Assembly: GCA_963930655.1 (NCBI GenBank)
Contig: OZ005608.1
Span: 1,240,001 to 1,304,000 of the forward strand
Length of the DNA: 64,000 nucleotides
From: Myrica gale
Taxonomy: Eukaryota; Streptophyta; Magnoliopsida; Fagales; Myricaceae
Reading direction: 5' to 3'
The position numbers were made by a program, and so were the translations under genes. The notes beneath the pieces were generated by a model. It was not told the origin of the DNA, ran no database searches, and worked only from the letters and a program-made list of their open reading frames with translations. Positions 56,791 through 64,000 of this stretch are shown one piece after another (the first letter of the stretch is position 1; the number at the start of each line of letters is the position of its first letter).

Positions 56791-59304
56791 ATGAACTATT
56801 TAATGGGAAAAAGCCCAGTTTGGAGAAAGAAGACGCTCCTCAGAAGATGAGGATGGATGAATAGGAGAAACCTGAATTATGAATGAGAACTTTCTCACAC
56901 AGGGTCTGAGAGATCTTATCACAACATGAACAAGTCACAGATGCTGCCAGAGGTGTTCTTCGCAGCATTAATGTAATAAAAATAATATTTCCAAACTGGC
57001 ATATGGACTGGCACTGAGTGAGACTGCAGATACCAGTTGCCTCCAAAGCGAAGATGTCGATAGCATCTAATAATGGTTTACTGTGGGCATCCGTGTCATG
57101 CAGAAGTTCTGGGCTGGGTGGGTCTCTGTGGGTGGGCTGCTGTGTTACCTCCTTTCATTTGCCAGTACATTGCAACAGTTAGAAGTCCTATTGATTGAGC
57201 TTCGTAGGATTCTTCTGCGCCAGTGTCTGATGTGGCTCCACTCATCAAATTTTAAGAGGCTTGATTAAACCTCCAAGCACACTATGCAGGCATGCCGCAT
57301 GCACCTTTGTGTTGGAATACAGGACGCAATTCTAAGGTCTTACTTTCCTCATTTTGATGGTGTTTGGTGCTGTACTTCACAGATTCTAGATAAGGAAGCT
57401 TTAGAGGAAGTGAGGAAAAGGAGATAAATGCCTTGTATAAAGCCCAGTTATGTTGTGCCAAGACAAGTTCTTCTAAAGGGGATTTGACAATGGCATGAGC
57501 TTCCACAGAAACATCCTCTTCATTTGATTAAACATTAGATGGTGGAAACTGTCATTTTTAGATGCCTGATATGACATCCATTAAATTACACAACCCCATA
57601 GACAAGAGTCTATGATTGAACTTAAGGATCTTGGTACCCCCAAAATAGGGGATTATTCTGTATCTACTCCGAGTCTACAAGTCACTTTTAGCTGTCAGAA
57701 GAAGAAGAGAAAGGGGTTCATGCACAGATGTGGAAGCAATGTTTCGGGATAAAAGAGAACATTGCTAGAAAGGTGAAACCATTGTTTTGTCATAATATCT
57801 CCACAAAATAGGACCCAAGGGAAATTGCTGGTGGTCCTTATCTTTTCACAAAGCTTATAGCATAGAAAATTATGAGGTTCTGTTGCCGTAGTATGAAATC
57901 GCCTCATATGCGCTTACTGTACAAAAAACAATAAAAGCAACTTTTGCGTGATTCTTATCTCACTTTATTTACTGGTTGGCTCTCATGCTTTACCTCTTTG
58001 CCAACCAGTATTAAATTGCAAAAGTGCCTTAACTCGGATGCCTAGATTTTAAGGTTTAGCTTCTTTGATTGTGGGAGGAACAGTTATTTGGTATATTTGC
58101 TGAGCAATATTGCTTCTTTTCTGTTTTTGGCATTAGTACTTATCTGTGGTCGGTCCGCCATTATAGTGAAGTTGTCTCCTGTATGTGGTTGTTAGATATC
58201 CTTATCCTTTTGTTTGAGGCTGATAATGCCTGTCTTCACATAATGGCCAAAGGATTGGGTAATGCATGGCAGGTACTCATGCAACATCGTGGATATAAAG
58301 GTGCTGGACAAGAAGGAAGTGATGAGGGCCAAGCGTTATATCTCAAGGACAAAATGAATACCCTTGGGCAGCAATTGTAGCTTGAAAGAAAGTGGGAGAA
58401 CAAAAATCTGTTTCCAAGAAAAAATGGTGGGGCTGGCTTGCTTTGGTGAGAGATCACCTCTTTAATCTCTGTTATTTTTCAACCCAATGTTCGGGTCAGG
58501 TTTAAAACTTTACGTTCAGGATCTTTTTGAATTATGAGATGGTTGTAAGAGATGAGGGTTCCGAAGACACTTGGCAAATTGTAAATTTGTTGAGTGGCAG
58601 TTTAACGTGGTAGGTATCCTCCTCTTGTCTTTTCTTTTTGCTTTGATTAAGCATCAAAAGTAATGGGTTTTTATAATCATTCTGAAATTAACTAAATATT
58701 TCTCTTTAAATATTTTGCATCTTTGTGGGTTGGTGGATATGCAGTACTTAATGGTTGCCACATAAACTTGGATCCGGCATCAAGTGCAACTACTTTAGCA
58801 TGCAAGGTCCAACATCTATTCGCATTGATTTTGATTTTTGCAGCTGTCAATGGTTGCGTATGAGATTGCACTCGAGTGAGAAAAGGTCCCCAGTCTATTT
58901 TTTTGGGTAAACAAAAAGATCCCCAATCTATTCACACTAATTCTTTATCCTTTCGAGAAACTTTTGCAACTTTGTTCAAACCTGTTGCCAAACAATCTCT
59001 TTTCTGGGTAAAACTTTGACTTTAGACTGCCATTATATCGAAGGAGACAACATATCTGTTGGGTAAACAGACGGCACCTAAGCTTATCTGTAGAAGGAAA
59101 TTGAGCCGGTCAATGTCACTCGGTTTTCATGGACAAATATACATATCATATCTATTATAGGTTAGGTTAAACTTAAATACTACGTATGCACTAACTTTGT
59201 TTTTTCATAAACTTACCTAAAGCTCATTTTGGCCTACTATGATTCATGTTATTAATATTTTTTCCGAATACACCTCTCGCTAATGACGCCAAATAAATGC
59301 AACA
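56791..59304. other. Intergenic, no gene recognised
   Basis: Several open frames of 60-105 codons on both strands (for example 58069-58380) lack recognisable domains. 57100-58400 is less AT-rich and may hold decayed exons that I could not name. Confidence 0.35.
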
Positions 59305-59312
59305 TTTTTTTT

Positions 59313-59544
59313 GAGATAAATGCAAAATCAGTCCCTGTGATATACGCCAAAATCGAATTAGTTCTTGTGATAACAAAAGTATAAAATTAATCCATGTAAT
59401 TTCACTTTTCGTTTGTCGTTGGTCCTCTAATCAGAGACTGATTTTATCCATTTCTAAAATCAGATTGACTAATTTTATGTTTTTCTTACTACGATGACTA
59501 ATTCGATTTTAATCTATATCACATGGACTAATTGCATTCATCCC
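59313..59544. mobile_element. Short TIR element, 232 bp, with T8 target duplication
   Basis: The left half (GAGATAAATGCAAAATCAGT...) and the reversed right half (GGGATGAATGCAATTAGTCC...) match over more than 80 bp. Runs of exactly eight T residues lie on both sides (59305-59312, 59545-59552). Probably a Mutator-like MITE, by its style of ends and A/T target. Confidence 0.65.
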
Positions 59545-60059
59545 TTTTTTTTCGAGGTGACAAACAAAAGCTACATCATGACTAATGAGATTCAACTCTC
59601 TTTTTTTCTTTCATAAAAGATTATTTTCATTCATTACTGTTCTTGCTCGAGGGTAGGTTGTCTACCCCTTAAGCCTGCCCTAATTAATCTCCTACGACCT
59701 TTTGTTCATTTGCCCCTTTTTTGAAAGCATCTATTAAATTATCAATTTGGCCATGTAGGAGTCTAGAAATGGTTGTTAAAATTTTTCATGTAATTTTATT
59801 TTGAATAGTTGGTGACACGAGGCAATTGACTCACCAAATTAAAAAATTATTTTTCATATCTTTATTTAATTATTTTTCAAGGACTCGTAGAATTGTAATC
59901 TTTTGGGTTATCAAAAGCTCATATTTTGTTTTTTTTTTTGTTTTCCTCAACAAGTAGAGAAGGAGGACATAACCACATATGACACAACAAGAGGGTATGA
60001 ATAAACAAGTTTATAGAAACTCACATTCTAACTGATTATCACTTTGAAGATTTAAAATA

Positions 60060-60581
60060 GGGGTAAACTCAAAGTTAGCCCCATATGTTTGGGCAAAAAT
60101 CATAGTTAGCCCCCTATTTTTCAATCCAACAATTTGATACCCATAACTTTCAAAATCTATCAATCTTCGCCCCTGTCTAAATTAGACGTTAAATCAGACG
60201 AAAAATCATGAAAAATGACTAAAATGCCCCTTCAAAATAAATTTAATAAAAAATATTTAAAAATCATTAAAAATAAAAAATGATATTTTTTTAAAAATTA
60301 ATATTTTTTAAATAAAACTATATTGAAACTCTATTTCAATAATATATATTTTTTAATTTATTTCTTAAATTTATATATTTTTTATTTATTTTTAAAAATT
60401 TAGCTTTGGAGGGGCAGTTCGGTCATTTTGCATGAATTTCCGTCAGACTTAACACCTGATTTAGACGGGGGGCTAAGATTGATAGGTTTTAAAAGTTATG
60501 GGTCTCAAATTGTTGAATTGAAAGATATGAGGCTAACTTGATTTTTGCTCAAATATAGGGGGCTAACTATGAGTTTACCCC
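60060..60581. mobile_element. Mutator-like MITE with ~170-bp inverted repeats
   Basis: 522 bp; begins GGGGTAAACTCAAAGTTAGC and, from the other end, GGGGTAAACTCATAGTTAGC. A perfect 9-bp target duplication TTTAAAATA lies at 60051-60059 and 60582-60590. The middle is almost pure A/T. Non-coding. Confidence 0.9.
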
Positions 60582-60590
60582 TTTAAAATA

Positions 60591-60880
60591 TCTAAGTGAT
60601 TCGGTTTAGAAGACCTACATTTACTATAAAAGCTCTTTATGGCTGTGTTTTGTATTATAATTCTATGTAAATTATAAGTTGAAAATCTCTATTTATAGAG
60701 ATAATATAAAATATGATAGAAAAATATTCTTACATTTTTCTGAGATTTTAAGATCTATCATAATATCGTGATAATATCATATCATATCAAGTCTATTGAT
60801 TATTATATTATCTTAAATCTCTGATATCGTGATAATTTCATATCAAATCTTATAGATTGATTATGATATTATTTCTAACA
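60591..60880 (-). mobile_element. LTR remnant related to the TRIM at 37802-38716
   Basis: Shares the words TCGGT[CT]TAGAAGACCTACAT, TCTATTTATAGAGATAATA and the CTAACA end with the LTRs of that TRIM, in the same orientation. Only one LTR is present. The 9-bp duplicated MULE target lies at its edge, so the MULE probably inserted into this LTR. Confidence 0.7.
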
Positions 60881-61645
60881 ACATGTTTTAAACAGACCTT
60901 CATTTCATTAATTAGGGAGAAACATAATGGCATAAATATATACTAACGTTTAGGCACCTTAAAATCTTGGGGTTTTCATTTGGTAAAGAACAAATGGGAA
61001 TTGGGAGCGACATTTTCACAAGTTGTAAATGCACAAAATTGTTACTTTTTAATTCGTAATCTATATTTACTCTTGATTTGGCCCAATAAAATACTTAATT
61101 ATTTTCATGCTATTTATTCGTTCGTTTAATTTTATTCATTAGGAATTTTGAACCATTAATCGTACACGATAAATAAAAATTACTCTATTTTTTTAACTTT
61201 AAAATTCATTCCTTATAAAAATAAAATGTATCTTGCCTATCAAAACTTTTATGAATATGGTACGAATACGAAATAAATAATACAAATATTATGATTATTA
61301 TCATTCCATAGGAAGAGATTATTGTACATTTAAGTGATTAGTCATCAACTAAATAAATATGATTAGGGAATGTATTATATAATAAATTTTTGTTGAAAAA
61401 TTACATTTGAAACCTTCTGGGTGTGTTTGCAATCTAAAATTTTACACTCTCTAAAATTTTAACACAATAAATTTTTACAATATAATCTCTCTTTTTTATT
61501 AATTCATAACTTTTTACTGCTGCAGTTAAAGCGACTTCGTTTTACAATGAACCAGGCAGACACACTCAGCTGGCTGATTCGCGCAGCCAATAAAGCCGCT
61601 TCGTTTCGACGAAATCTCGCTCTCTCTATCTCACGCTTCTTCTTC
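60881..61645 (+). other. Promoter side of the WNK gene; partial MITE near 61424-61515
   Basis: 61424-61515 shares GGGTGTGTTTGCAA and CAATATAATCTCTCT with the PIF-like MITEs, but the right end is missing. Otherwise AT-rich. Confidence 0.5.
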
Positions 61646-61653
61646 TATATAAG
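61646..61653 (+). promoter_or_regulatory. TATA box of the WNK kinase gene
   Basis: TATATAAG about 205 bases upstream of the ATG at 61858, followed by a pyrimidine-rich leader. Confidence 0.55.
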
Positions 61654-61857
61654 TCTCTTTGCTTGTCTTGTGAAGCAAAATTTATTTTATCTCCGAAACC
61701 GGTTCTTTCCCGTGGGTTCTGATTCGGCTCGTTTCGGATACGAATTAAGGAATTTGATTTTGTTATCTGAGATATTTAAGAGAACTGACTCTTGGGTCTT
61801 TCTATTTTGGATTGTGGGTGTGTGCGCGTTCGCGGCCGTTTGGATTGGAGACGAGAA

Positions 61858-64000
<2,143 letters not shown>

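Overview
This is nuclear genomic DNA of a eudicot, probably a woody rosid. The evidence is long AT-rich introns with GT..AG borders, plant-only gene families (RGLG ubiquitin ligase, CYP71 P450s, WNK kinase, chloroplast rhodanese, SufE-NadA quinolinate synthase, 8-Cys lipid-transfer protein), and many small non-autonomous plant transposons with readable target-site duplications (TSDs). The species cannot be fixed from sequence alone. There is no bacterial operon structure, CRISPR array, or rRNA or tRNA gene.

Layout, left to right. 1-2.1 kb: 5' half of a GH36 raffinose-synthase-like gene (minus), with a frameshift and a stop. 2.6-3.0 kb: a small Arg-rich single-exon gene (minus). 3.5-3.8 kb: a TRIM with 79-bp LTRs. 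4.7-6.4 kb: intronless secreted glyoxal/galactose-oxidase-like gene (minus). 7.7-11.5 kb: 11-exon RGLG-type copine/RING E3 ligase (minus). 14.6-16.3 kb: Mutator-like element with long TIRs and unfamiliar internal DNA (Pack-MULE candidate). 17.0-22.0 kb: 10-exon chloroplast rhodanese, STR11-like. 22.9-24.7 kb: two-exon CYP71-clan P450 (minus), apparently intact. 25.6-26.5 kb: a non-LTR-retroposon-like insertion. 27.3-30.9 kb: 11-exon LAMMER kinase AFC2. 31.5-32.2 kb: second MULE-like element. 32.4-37.0 kb: two decayed P450 copies, separated by a TRIM carrying a GC-rich minisatellite. 37.8-38.7 kb: a third TRIM. 39.6-42.9 kb: quinolinate synthase gene lacking part of its catalytic domain. 45.6-46.5 kb: Mn-dependent ADP-ribose/CDP-alcohol diphosphatase. 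47.6-48.7 kb: a solo LTR. 52.7-53.7 kb: three MITEs. 54.4-54.9 kb: lipid-transfer protein with a Pro/Ser-rich insert inside the 8-Cys fold. 55.7-56.8 kb: fragments of an aspartic-protease gene and, on the opposite strand, a DUF868 gene. 59.3-60.9 kb: MITE, MULE and LTR remnant. 61.9 kb to the right edge: a WNK kinase, 3' end outside.

The genes do not form a pathway; they are independent plant genes in a transposon-rich setting. The main local themes are decay (GH36, two P450s, quinolinate synthase, protease/DUF868), short tandem duplication (an RGLG exon relic, 200 bp in a P450, 18 bp in the protease relic, 3' flanks of AFC2 and the P450s), and small LTR elements, all three TRIMs lying in the same orientation with a tRNA-Met-type primer site. 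Exon borders were deduced by eye from GT/AG sites, reading phase and family conservation, without transcript support.
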